Shown here: positions 23,801 through 34,858 of the stretch, one piece after another
How the letters are laid out: each line of letters starts with the position of its first letter
Position numbering within the stretch: position 1 is the stretch's first letter
Assembly: GCA_020086605.1 (NCBI GenBank)
Contig: JACBWW010000093.1
Coordinates: 912,218 to 976,217, forward strand
DNA: 64,000 nt
Direction of reading: 5' to 3'
From: Lanius collurio
Lineage: Eukaryota > Chordata > Aves > Passeriformes > Laniidae
Translations under genes and position numbers: made by a program
Notes under the pieces: generated by a model
Database searches by the model: none
What the model saw: only the letters and a program-made list of their open reading frames with translations
Told to the model about the DNA's origin: nothing

Positions 23801-25890
23801 TGCCTCTCCCAGCTGCAGGCGCTTTGCTTTCGGTGCTTATCAGAGCCCAGGCAGCATTCAGGTGCTGTGCTGACTTCATCCCTCTCTCAGATCTGCTCTC
23901 ATCTCTGCCACGGGTCACTCTGGTGGTGTCAAGTGTTTTCAGCAGTTTATGAAGGTTCCACACTGCTCACCCTTCAAAGGTGTCATTCTGGACAGGGTGA
24001 CTTCTGCTGCCTGGCAAATTCTAATTGCTGTGCCCAGCATTAGCTCTGCAAGCAGACCTTGCTCGCTGCCCCTGCCTCCCTCTCAGTTGCCTGTTCTCCA
24101 GCCACACATCAGTCACCAGCTCTTCTGAGATTTCCCTTTCTTTCAGTTCTCTTTGATTAAACCATGTCTTTTATATGTTTCATTTTTTCCCATGGTGTTC
24201 CCACATGCCTCAGGTTTCTGTGCCACACTCCTGTAATTAGCTTCCTCAGCCTCAGTCTGCTGAACGTTACCAGAGAAATCAAATGCTTCAGAACCAGCCA
24301 GTGTCAAAAATAAGGCCTTGACACCTTTGTTTTTACCACAACTTACTACTTCCAGTGGCTCTGAGAAAGCTACTTAAAGCTCTCTTCCCATGCCAGGGAA
24401 CTCCAGCATCCTCCCATGGGCCCCAGGAGCTGGAGGAGCAGGTCAGGAGAATGAACACTGCAGGCAGCACCAGTGACCAGCAAACTCACCTGTGCTGTGG
24501 GGCAGAAGAGTCACACCTCCCTCTGCCCAAGAGGATCAACCCCGACCTTTTGCCTCTCCAGACTGTGCTCCAGCCTCCTGTAGATGGTACATGGCTGGAC
24601 CCCTTGGGCAGATGTGAGCCCTGAACACAGAGCCTCGTGCAGCAGCTCACCTTTCTGCAGGGCTTGGAGAGACAGTTTGTCCCAACAAGGTGCCTGGAGG
24701 GTCAGATGTGGAAACCAAACTCAGAAGATCACTCTGGAGTTAGGATCACATTTGAGGTGTGCCCCAGCCTCAGAATGAGTAGAAATTTTGGCTTCTCAGC
24801 TTTTTCCAAGCTCCAGAAGACTCCAGCCTGTCTTGGCTGCCTTGGACTGGAAAGGTGGTTTGCACCAACCAGGCTGGTTTTGTGGTGCCAAAATCCCATT
24901 AAAGATGTTGCCTTCAGAGTTGAAACCAGGCTCTAACCAACCAAGTAAAAATCTTATCTCCCTGCTTGACTGCAAAGCTCAGTCTTGCACAGCAGACCAT
25001 CCATAACATGACCAAGGCTGAAGATTTCCAGACCATATTTTTCCTCTAGAAGAAAAGGTTGGTGCTGCAGAAGCGAAGAGAATGACTGAAGAGAAGGGGA
25101 CAGAGAGGACAGGATGGCCTTTGCACAGCAGATGGAGACCTGGGTCTGTTCTCTCCTTTGCTTGCAGGTTTACTCCCCAAGTCCTGCCTTGCCTTAAATC
25201 CCAGGCAGCAGATGTCCTGGACAGGCTACTACCTCCCAGGTTCTTCCACATGCACATTACATGCTCTTGTCCTGCCCCATAGGGTTGGAAAATTATTTTC
25301 TACACTCCCAAAGACACTGTGAGTACTTCCCATGCAGCAGAAGAGAGGACAAGGACAACCTACATCCAGGAGTGGCAAGTGTCCTAAAGAATGGGCTCCA
25401 GTCTGGCACCAGGGTCTCCCACAGAGGGGACAATTTCCTCAGTGGGCATGTCTGAGGAGACAAACCTAAACCTAAGCCAGAACTTTTCTCCTGTCTAAAC
25501 AATTTGGTGAATGTGGATAAGACATACACATCACCAAGGAGAAGTTTCCAAAATCAGTGAGTGAAGGACTGGGCCAGGTACTTTCTGCATGGCTCTGCTG
25601 GATCACCTGACCGCAGCTCCTTCCCTGCAGCAGAGCTGATGCCCCAGTTATCATCCCAGGGCAGTGTGAGGGCACTGCAGTGGGTACTGCTGTGTGTGGG
25701 AGCAGCAACACAGAGCAAACAGCTTTAGACTGGAGTCAGAACTGTGTTTTGAAATCAGAATTAATATCCCTGTAGCTTTGGTATCTTCAACCTGTCCCAC
25801 TTTGGCACAAAGCCTTTGACCTTCCCACAAAGGCATTCCCTGCTCCAACAGGTGGTGGGGAGCAAGGACAGGGGCTGCTGGCGCTCTTTG
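20851..25890. other. Unique non-coding sequence (5 kb)
   Basis: No gene, RNA or repeat family was recognised. An AT-rich stretch at 21,900-22,190 is listed separately. Open frames are all short, and none has splice-flanked, domain-like content. Confidence 0.5.
21900..22190. other. AT-rich block, possible conserved non-coding element
   Basis: Contains ATAAATAACCAGG, CTAATTGAAATTT, ATTCAATTAATA and AATAATTAAC words, i.e. several TAATT homeodomain-type cores in 100 bases (22,080-22,145). No coding frame. Function is inferred only from motif density. Confidence 0.3.
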
Positions 25891-25899
25891 GAGACCCCT

Positions 25900-26400
25900 C
25901 TCAGATTTTCCGAGCCCCTGGGAAAGCAGAGCAGCACTCCGGCAGCTCAGAGCGAAGTGTTTCCAGAGAGCGGCGGTCCCCGGTGAGCGGAGGAGGCGGT
26001 GCTGGGAGGAGGAAGCCGCACATCGGGTCGCTGCGGGCTGGGTTTGTTCGAGGTGTGCCGATGTGCTTGAGCTCGGCTCTCAGCACAGACTCAGCCAGGT
26101 GGAGCGTCCACAGGAGCTTGAAGCGCCGCAGTGAGACACGGCGGCCCCCACGGCCCCTTCCCCGGGAATGGCTGTCAGACCTTCCCAGCACAGGCTTGTC
26201 AAAGGCAGCGGCCCCGGCGCTGCCCCGGCGCTGGGCTGACGGACGGGCTGGGCAGAGCCCCGGGGTGAGAGCCAGAGCCGTGCCGGGGCTGCCAGGCTGC
26301 CCTGGCCGGGGCCGGGGCTGGGAACAGCCGCCCAGCGCTGTCAGGAGCACATCAAGCTGCAGCACGGGCTGGGGCTGAAGCCGGCAGCCACGTCCGGGTA
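25900..26400. promoter_or_regulatory. CpG island
   Basis: A sharply bounded stretch of high GC with dense CpG (about 25,960-26,340) stands between CpG-poor flanks. It holds GC-box-like CCCCGGC and GGGGCCGGGG words. It is open on the plus strand (131 codons) and on the minus strand (195 codons, 25,901-26,488), as expected for CpG-rich DNA. The minus frame contains a stretch reading RRFKLLWTLHLAESVLRAEL that looks protein-like, but I could not tie it to a family. A promoter or first exon of an unknown transcript is possible. Confidence 0.5.
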
Positions 26401-26717
26401 TTTCTATACTCAGTGAAAAACAAGTTCCATCTGGTCCTGCACAGGGGTGCCCAGTCCAAACCTGCCCGTGGTGCGATGCCACTTGCACCCACCTGGCCTC
26501 CCCCTGCCCTTGGCATCCTCACACACAGATGCTGAAGTCCAGCTCAGCACCCACCTGCCGACGGGTTTGCTCCGGGGCACTGCTGGCTGCCCACCCTTAG
26601 GGCAGCCCAGGAGCTGGGAAGCCTTGGTGGAATGTTCCCTGGAAGATGACAGCTTGGGTTAGGGGATATCCCTTGTGCTCTTTGCTGCTCCACCCAGCAA
26701 TGAAGAAGTTTAACTGG
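26401..26717. other. Unique non-coding sequence
   Basis: Spacer between the CpG island and the CR1 cluster. Nothing was recognised. Confidence 0.45.
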
Positions 26718-26940
26718 GTTTAAACTGAGAGAGGGAAGGATTAGATAATGTGAAGAAATCCTTCTGTGTGAGGGTGGGGAGGCCCTGGCACAGAGTGCCC
26801 AGAAAAGCTGTGGCTGTCCCATCCCTGGAAGTGTCCAAGGCCAGGTTGGACAGAGATTGGAGCAGCCTGGGAGAGTGGAAGGTGTCCCTGCCTATGGCAG
26901 GGGGTGGAACAGGATGAACCATTCTGGAGTTCTATGATAA
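26718..26940 (+). mobile_element. CR1 LINE 3' fragment, plus strand
   Basis: Shows AAACTGAGAGAGGG, then the 'ggtggggaggccctggcacag' stretch, 'cccatccctggaagtgtcc', a CTATGGCAGGGGGTGGAAC core and a worn TTCTATGAT tail. It is non-coding and 5'-truncated. It is the first member of the cluster that continues to 29,940. Confidence 0.88.
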
Positions 26941-26997
26941 TTGAAGTCATAATTTATTCATTGCTGCTTAACCTGTTTATTCTGTCTAAGCCTGTTC

Positions 26998-28086
26998 ACC
27001 CTGAGCTGGAAGACAGGGCCAGGGAGCAGAATGACACCCCCATAATACAAGGGTTAATGATCAGCAAACTACACCAGAGACACACACGTGTCTATGGAGT
27101 CAGATGTGATCTGAAGGATGTGGTGGAAGTGCTCACTGAGCTACTTTCCATCATTTATCAGCAGTACCAGCACACTTGGTAGGTCACAGCTGTCCCAAAG
27201 TGGTGTTGCCCAGGGCTCAGTAGTGGGTCCAGTCCTGTCTAACATCTTTACCAATGATTTGGATGAGGAGATAGAGTGCACTCTCAGTAAGTTTACAGAC
27301 AACACCAAGCTGGGTGGGAGTGTGGATCTGCTGTAGGGCAGGAAGGCTCTGCAGAGGGATCAGGACAGGTTTTGGATTGATGGGCCAAGGCCAATTGCAC
27401 AAGGTTCAACAAGGCCAAGTGCCAGGTCCTGAACCTGGGTCACACTAAACCCAGGCAGTGCTCCAGGCATGCAGAAAAGTCTGGAAAGCTGCTGGGCAGA
27501 AAAGGACCTGGGAGTGCTGTACATGAGCCAGTGTGTGCCCAGGTGGGCAAGAGGCCAACAGCAAAGCAGAACCAGGCAGTGATCGTTCCTCTGTGCTGGC
27601 CACTGGTGAGGCCCCGCCTCAAAGTCTGGGGTCAGTTCTGGGCTCTTCATGACACTGAGGGGCTGGAGCGTATCCAGAGAAGGGAACAGAGCTGGGGAAG
27701 GGTCTGGGGCACCAGGAGCAGCTGAGGGAGAAAAGGAGGCTCAGGGGGGACCTCCTGGCTCTGCACAAGTCCCTGATAGGAGGGGGCAGCCGGGGGGGAT
27801 CAAGCTCTGTTCCCAGGGAACAGGGACAGAACAAGATGAAATGGCCTCAAGCTGCCAGGGGAAGCTAAGAACGGATATTAGGGAAAACTTCTTCACTGAG
27901 ATGGTGTTCAGACATTGGAACAGGGTGCCATGGCAGGGGCTGAGTCACCATCCCTGGAATTGTTAAAAAAATGTGTTGATGTGGCACTTGAGGACACAGT
28001 TTAATGGTAAACATGGTGGTACTGGGTTGATGGTTGGACTCAATGATCTTACAGGTCTCTCTTACCTAAATGATTCTATGATTCTA
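26998..28086 (+). mobile_element. CR1 LINE with decayed reverse-transcriptase frame
   Basis: The longest CR1 copy here. The left part (26,998-27,180) corresponds to the ORF2 region just before the reverse-transcriptase core; its conceptual peptide includes [14 protein letters not shown]. The right part (27,183-27,340) encodes [20 protein letters not shown] and [14 protein letters not shown], the end of the RT domain; the family's FADDTKLGG catalytic box reads FTDNTKLGG, so a catalytic aspartate is lost. The RT core expected between these parts is missing, which implies an internal deletion of several hundred bases. Downstream sequence follows the CR1 3' order and ends TGATTCTATGATTCTA. Stops and frameshifts make it inactive. 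Confidence 0.9.
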
Positions 28087-28275
28087 ATTAGAAAACAAGG
28101 AACCAGCTGCCTGTCCTGGGTGGTGTCTCTTTTCCATTTCTAAGCAGCAATGGAGCTGTGGAGCACTGCCCTCCCAGTGATGAGGGGCTGGGGAGGAGCG
28201 AGGGACTCAGGGCAGCCCTCAGCATGACTGTGCATCACAGAGGGCATGGGAGGCACCGAACTCATGCAGAGGGAT

Positions 28276-28590
28276 CAGAGAATCCCAGAATGTTTTGGGT
28301 TGGAAGGGACATTAAAGAGCATCTTATTCCACCCCCTGCCATGGGCAGGAACACCTTCCAGTATCCCAGGTTGCTCCAAGTCCTGTACAACCTGGCCATG
28401 AACACTTGCAGGGGTGTGGTTACATCTTCTCTGGGCAACCTGTGCCAGGGCCTCCCCATCCTCACAGGGAGGAATTTCCCTCCTAACACCCAGACTAAAA
28501 CAGCCCTCAATTAGTTTAAAACTGTCTCCCTGTGTTCTGTCACTGTTTGCCTGCGCAAAAAGTCTCTTTTCATCTTTTTTAGAAGCTCAT
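28276..28590 (-). mobile_element. CR1 LINE 3' fragment, minus strand
   Basis: Starts with the reversed tail region (AATCCCAGAATG, TTTTGGGTTGGAAGGGACA) and continues through CCCCTGCCATGGGCAGGAAC, the 'tctctgggcaacctgtgcc' segment and the 'ccctgtgttctgtcactg' segment. It is opposite in orientation to the copy ending 190 bases to its left. Confidence 0.88.
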
Positions 28591-28762
28591 CTTATCAAAA
28601 CTGCAGCTGTTTTGGGATTAGCAAACAGGAGAGGCTGAGACAGACTCTCCCCGTGAGCAACATGGTCAGTGGCTGGCAGAAGGCAGGCCCTGAGCCCCTG
28701 TGCCAGCTCAGGAAAGCTGATATTGATGCAGCTGGCTGTAACAACCAGAGCCCATGTGAAAC

Positions 28763-28838
28763 AGAATAGAATAGAATAGAATAGAATAGAATAGAATAGA
28801 ATAGAATAGAATAGAATAGAATAGAATAGAATAGAATA
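28763..28838. repeat. (AATAG)n microsatellite
   Basis: About 15 near-perfect AATAG pentamers. The array runs directly into the 3' end of a minus-strand CR1 at 28,839. ATTCT is the other-strand word of the pentamer and is part of the CR1 tail unit ATTCTATG, so the array probably grew from the tail. Minus-strand frames across it read FYSIL repeats and are not genes. Confidence 0.95.
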
Positions 28839-28925
28839 TAATATCCTGAGGTGGGAGGGGTCCACAAGGATCATGGAAGTCTCCTGGCCCTGCACAGACA
28901 ACCCTCCCCACCTCTCCATGAGCAA
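28839..28925 (-). mobile_element. CR1 LINE 3' end, minus strand
   Basis: Reads ATCCTGAGGTGGGAGGGGTCC, ACAAGGATCAT and CCCTGCACAGACAACC, matching in order the CR1 copy at 38,551-38,796 (same subfamily type). It is truncated to under 90 bases. Confidence 0.8.
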
Positions 28926-29844
28926 GGAGCTGTTTCAAAGCAGCGGTGCCTGGGGTAAATGCCAAGATTCCCTTCTCCTCCTCCTCACCTCTTGTCCACT
29001 CACCTGCAGGATGGCCCTGCAGGGAGAGGAGGGACGTCTGGCTGCAGCACAGCATCGGGGGCAGGGCTCAGGGCAGGGCTGAGGGCAGCTGCCTGTGCCT
29101 GCAGCTTCCTGCCAGGCCACTGCAGTGGAGCCTGGCCTGCAGCAAGCTGCACACAGCTGCCTGCACTGCCAGGCCTCCTGCTGGGCACCAATCTTCATCT
29201 CTTTGAAATCCACATTAAAATACATGAGCCCCACTCTCTGGCCAGGGCTCCCAGCGCTGGATAATTGCTTTTTAAGTGCTTTCTAAATGCAAACTGCATG
29301 TCATTCTTACCACCATTGCCACCTCCCCTGCACCCAGTCTTTGATCTGCTACATGTCATGACAATATTGCAATTACCCTGTCAGTGTTGGGAAGTGCAGG
29401 CACTCCCAGATGGAAAGTACAGGGATGTGCTGGACACTGGAATCCTGCCCTCCTGATCTCTACCGACAAGGGGCTGGCACACTGGCTGAGCCCCAGCCTT
29501 TGGTGGATCCAGAGGAGCACGTGGAGGTCACCAGTGAGGAGCACTGGGACAGATCCCCTCAGGAAAGGAGGTGACCTGCTGCAGGCTGAGGCTGGAAACA
29601 CAGTGGATCCCTGATTATGAAAATGATCCCTGAAGATGCAATGAATCCCCTTGCAACAACTGCTGTGTGCAACTTCCTGGCTGGGTGCTCTCCTTCCTCT
29701 GCAAGGCATCTGCAAAGTCCATGGCTTTTAAAACTCAGCCAGATCCCTGCCTGTGTACCCTTTTTCCTCAGGCCCATGAGGCCAAGATCTGCTGCATGCT
29801 GAAATGGCAAAAACCACTCAATTCACCTCAAAAACCAACTTATA

Positions 29845-29940
29845 GTCACAGAATCATTTGGGTTGGGAATGCCCTCTAAGATCATCAAGTTCCAGCCATT
29901 AACCCAGCACTGTCAGATCCACTAAGCCATGTTCCTACAC
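29845..29940 (-). mobile_element. CR1 LINE 3' end, minus strand
   Basis: GTCACAGAATCATTTGGGTTGG, CTCTAAGATCATCAAGTTCCA and TTAACCCAGCACTGTCA follow the reversed 3' end of another CR1 subtype. Similarity stops after about 95 bases. Confidence 0.82.
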
Positions 29941-31695
29941 ATTTCTTTAACTGTCCAGTGACTTTTTCTGACTTTTTGTTTTGAGGGTAGTGCTGAAGGA
30001 GAGAAAGAGAAGAAAAAAAGGGAAAAAGAAGCAAGTACCATTCTGTACTGGTCCCAAGTGTTGAATTAAAGGCACTATTTCCAGACCTGGCAGCAAAGTT
30101 GAACTCTGACCCACCCACCACACAGAGAGGACACAGCTCTGAAGGCGACAGCAGTCAGGCTTCTCTCAGCTCACTCCAAATTCTGTGCCAGCATCGCTCC
30201 CGGGTACTGGGGGGCTGCTGGTGACGACCTGCCCCTGCCACCACCTGCAGCTGCCCAGCCCTGTCATCCCCACCACAGCCAGACTGTGGGCAGGGCAGAT
30301 CTTTGGCACAGAGGTGAGACAAGGCAGCGCTGCTTAGCAGAGCATGGCGTGGAAAACCTCCGGGGATGCCACAGGGATGCAGTGAGGAGCCCTGAGGTCT
30401 TTTCCTTCCCCACCTGCTTCACCTGGCCCAAACAGGAACAGTGAGGCTGGGACACAGGTGGTCCCCAGCAGGGGAAAGAACCTCCCAGGGGCAGCAGAGC
30501 CTTTTGGACTGTCACGTCAGCAGACCCAGGGAAACCACCCAAAATGATCCTAATGCAGCACTGTAGGAGCGACGTGCACCAAGTCACTGCCCACAGCACC
30601 ACCCTCCTGCTGTCACTGTCACTGGGCAGGGTCAGGGGTACAGGGATGAGGACTGGCTCCTCCACCAGCTTCCAGTATGTACCTGGCAGAGCAGTGGGAG
30701 AGGGCACGGGGACCTGGCAGCTCCCCTCTGCACAGGAAAAGGACAGAGCAACTCCTCATCCATGGGAAGCCCCAGGAGACACATTTCTGTCTGACCATGG
30801 AGAAAGGGGACAAAAGGGACATACAAAAGTCGATATTAATGCTGCTTTCCTTCTCCATTCACTTTGGATGGGTAACTCCCTTCTGACTGTTCCTAAAGCC
30901 TACAGGGATCCTCTGGATATCAATTTCCACATCACATTCACCTCTGAGTCTCTGTGCAATGCAGCTTCCCTGCACTGGCTCCCTCAACACCCACCACCTT
31001 TACTCTGGAGTACCCAACTTCATCTCAGGCAGTATTTCCCAATTTCCAGAGCTCCTTGCTCAGTCACACATGCACTGAGTGGCCAGGACTCAGCAGGGAA
31101 CTGTCTTTGAGCTCACCCCAACTTGCATTCACTGCCTTGGGGTGCAACATGGCTGGGAACGTGAAGCTGGGACATGGGCACTCCAATCCCCATGGATGTG
31201 CCCTCAGTGTCTTCAGAACAGTCATTGCAGAAGGCATTTGGTGCTCAGCACTGTCTGGGAGCTGCTGCATTTCATACCTAGCTGACTTGTCTGCAGTGGG
31301 CCAGGGTCCTGTGGCCACCACCACAGTCTTTGTGCCTATGAGTGACCACAGCCACAATCTGCTCGGTGTGACACCAGAGGGAAACACCAAACTAGGAGCT
31401 ACTGGGCATCCCTGCCATTTGGGAAAGCAGACAGAGCACAGTAAGCAAAGCCTGCCTTGCTCAATGCTGGTGGGAAGGTGGAGAGATGTGGAGACATTGT
31501 GGGCAGAAATGAGCTGGTACTTTGTCCTCTGCTTCCTGCTGCCTTGGATCCCCCAGGTCACTTGAACCCTGCTGCTGCAGATTCCACAGACAGATCACTT
31601 GAACCCTAAGAAAGCTCTTTCCTGCATCCATTTACAAGAAGGGCCCTTTCAGCTCTGCAGGCGCCTCTTGCTTTGCTGAGGGTGGCTGCTGGACA
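29941..31695. other. Unique non-coding sequence
   Basis: No gene or repeat was recognised. Frames of up to 203 codons occur on both strands (30,264-31,565) without domains. A 13-base word (TCACTTGAACCCT) is repeated at about 31,558 and 31,595. Confidence 0.5.
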
Positions 31696-31699
31696 TCTC

Positions 31700-31860
31700 C
31701 TCTGTCCCATTGATTATTCTATCCATCTCACTGTGTTCCCTCTCATTCATCCCTTCTCAAACTAAATAGCTCCTTTCTCCTCTCTTCTCATGTGGAAATC
31801 GTTCTCCACCCATTATCATTTTCATGATTTCACTTTCTGCTGTATCCACTGTGATGAGAC
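31700..31860 (-). mobile_element. Ancient LINE (CR1/L3-like) remnant
   Basis: The order of words CATCTCCTCTGTCCC, TTCTCAAACTAAATAGCTCC, TCTTCTCATGTGGAAATCG and CCCATTATCATTTTCATG resembles the reversed 3' part of old CR1/L3-type LINEs of amniotes as I recall it. It is heavily diverged and has no tail. Only a repeat-library search could confirm it. Confidence 0.42.
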
Positions 31861-34698
31861 ACGAGGATGCAGCAGTTCTCAGTGCATTTCTGGGTGCGTG
31901 GAACATCTGCCTTCAGGCTGGCGTGTCTTGTCTTAATGCATGTGGAAAAACTCATTTCCTCCCTTTTAGTGGCGATACCATCCCCTGGTGAGAGCTCATT
32001 GCTCTCCGTTCCCAGGCCCCCTCTCAATGCAGGGGCATTGGAAACACATCTGAGGGTCTTGTTCCCAGTTTCAGATGTTCTTCCTCTCAGCTGATGCACT
32101 GCTACTTTAATTTCCTTCTTTTCATCCCCTTGTGCCGCTATAGGAAGATGCACCACGTGCCTCTCCATGACTCCTCACCAGTTTGCTCCTGGATATCAGG
32201 AGCACGGCATCATGGCCATTCCTTCAGAGGGATGGAGAGGCTTGGAGGCATTTCTGGCTGTGGGTCATGTGTGGTGTGGTCCTGTCTCAGCCATCAGAGA
32301 ACTGCCAGCACCTTGCAAACAGCAGTTGGCCAGGCCAGGCTCACATTGCCAGGCTCAGCCTCTGTGTTGCACCCAACAGAGCAGTGCTGGGACCCAGAGC
32401 AGGCAGCACCTCTCCCACCTGGGATCCAGCATTCAGGCCCCCCAGCCACTGCCAGTCTGGCCACACCCAGCGTCAGCTGCTCAGAGAGCTGAACAAACAC
32501 TTGGGCTGGTACATTCCTGATAAGGCTCTTTTTTATTCTGCAAAACAATGTCACACTTCTTATCTGACACAAATCCGCAGCGTTGCTCCAGTAGCTCTCC
32601 AAAGCAGCAATTTAACCCCGGACACGTTGGTGTGAACTTGGGTAATTATAGCTGGAGCTGCCTCCAGCTCTGCAAGGACTGTGGGTGTTACAGGTGCTCT
32701 GTCTCAGCAAGGTGAGCGGGATTAGAGACATCATCCTCCCAGGAGATGGTAGCTCAATCCTGGAATATAAATCAGCCTCTTCTCCAGGCTGATATGTCAT
32801 TTTCCTGACCCCCAGAGCATGGTGCAATGCTTTACACCAGTTCCCCGGTGACTAACCAAGGTATTAGCAGTGGCAGCCAGGCTTTGCAGTCTGCCCATTC
32901 ATGGCCAAGTGGATTTCATGTATGGTCTCCAGATGATGACCAGGTGTCACACCAAGCCTGACCAGCACCGTCAGCAGAGCCTGGAATGGTGGGGCTCAGG
33001 GTGGCTTCTCCTGCCACTCCCCTACTGTCAGCATTATTCAAGACTGAAAGCACAGCTGAATCCTGTCCCTTTCCTGTAGAGAAAGGCCAGGTAAGGAAAG
33101 GCCACCACCAGCTGACCAACACAGAGAGGAAGTGCCAGCCTTGAGGACAGCCCAGGGAGACGCTGCCCTGCCCGAGGGTTTGCTGGGCTTAGGGAGCCTT
33201 TCTGAAGGGCAGACCTTACAGTGGGGAGCATCCTGGCACTTCACAGGTGATCAGAGAGCCCAGTGCTCCTCCACAAGGTGGGAACAACCTTTGTGCTGTT
33301 TGTCACTGGCAGTCCCCGATGCCTGAGGCTACAATCACCATGGGCAAGTTACCTGGGCTGGGCACAGTGGGGAAGGGGAACAGATTCACACCGTGGTTTT
33401 GGGGTGAGTCTAAGGATAGGGGCATCTGCAGGGACATCCGCAGTAGCACTGCCCCACTTGGGCCCCAGCTTGAGACCCTGGGCAACTGAAGTGGGGTCAC
33501 ACTGGCTTTGCCCAGAGTCCTAAGGCCAGAAGGGAACAGGGCCAGGCTGGAGGAAAGGACAGAATGACCACGATGCCACAGTGACATTTGCAGCCTGATC
33601 CCACGAACGTTCTGAAATCCTGACACATCCCATTGCCACCGTCTGGTGGCAGACCTTGCTGCTGGAAAGAAAACCCACTCATCCTCAGGCTGTGGGAGAG
33701 AAATGGGAATTTCCTAGGGTCGAGGACAAAAGGATGCGTAAGGACCAGAGCGTCAGCATTGTGCTTAGGGCTGGGACAAATTTCAGGTCTGATCTCTGCA
33801 TGTCTAATGGAAGAGAAGCCTCTCTGCACAGGCTGTTCCACTGCAGCAGGGACAGGCTCAGATGCACGCCGAGGGAGGCACGCAGATGCCAGCATAATTA
33901 GCCACAAAATAGACTTTTCAGTATCACACAATGACAAAGGAAAATAAAAAAGCTCTGCGTGCTGATAATTCCTCAGTGCGCCTTGGTGACAAGGAACTGG
34001 GACAGACCTGAGCTTCCACTGAGCCAGAGGAAAAGGTATTTTTAAAAAGCAGATTATCTGGTTAAACAGAGGGCAGGGGGCTGAGCCGGGAGATAATGGG
34101 GGTGTCTGTGACAGCTTTATTAGGAAGTGCCTAACGTCGGAGTGATTTCACAGAGGCTCTCAGAGCAGAGGCTGACTCTGAGAGCTGGATCCCCACCAGG
34201 GAGCCTCAACAGCACTGTCACATGGGCTTAGATGGCAACTGGCCCCAGCTCTGTGCATTAGGGGACAATGGGAGCGGCAGGGATGTGCTGTAAGGGGTCC
34301 CCACCTGCGTGTCCTCCTGGGGCACCACCTGAGGGGTGCAATGGGCTGGTGCTGTATCCATGAGCCATCATCAGCAGGAGTAGCTCTGCTAAGCTGAAAG
34401 AGGGCAATGCTCAGAAATAGTAGGGAATGCCATTGCCTCCACCATCAGGACTGGCAGTCCTGGTCCAAACACTCCCAGGTGCAGCAAGGGCAAGATTCAA
34501 CCCTTCCTTGGCCTTGCAGCTGCCACTCAGGACACGCTCACCTGCCTTTTGCAGGGTTTCCTTGCTGCTTCTGTCTCGCTCCTTGCTGTGTCATGTTCCC
34601 ACATGATGCAAAGACCCCTCAAAGCTGGCATTGCACTCGTGCAGCTGATCCCAGCCAAGGATAGCCCTTAAGGGTGGTCAGGTTCGCCAGGGGATGGG
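31861..34698. other. Unique non-coding sequence
   Basis: No gene or repeat was recognised. An AT-leaning block with ATAATTAGCC and TAGGAAGTGCC words lies at 33,880-34,140. The remaining frames lack domains. Confidence 0.5.
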
Positions 34699-34858
34699 GC
34701 ATGGTCCCGAGGCTGCCAGAGCTCCAGGAGCCTTTGGACAACGCTCTCAGGCATAAGGTGGGATTGCTGGGCTGTTCGTGCAGGGCCAGGAGTGGGACTT
34801 TTAATGATCTTTCTGGATCCTTTCCACCTCAGAACATTTCATGATTCTATGATTCTCA
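34699..34858 (+). mobile_element. CR1 LINE 3' end, plus strand
   Basis: CATGGTCCCGAGGCTGCCAG, AGCTCCAGGAGCCTTTGGAC, AACGCTCTCAGGCATAAGG and TGCAGGGCCAGGAG follow the order of a CR1 3' end. The last 60 bases end in TTTCATGATTCTATGATTCT, the CR1 tail. No coding capacity remains. Confidence 0.85.

Noticed and set aside
27118..27336. Functional reverse transcriptase gene
   Set aside because: Only a short end of the RT domain survives, with an altered catalytic box, a deletion and stops.
28595..28867. Minus frame with repeated FYSIL
   Set aside because: Translation of the (AATAG)n microsatellite, not a protein.
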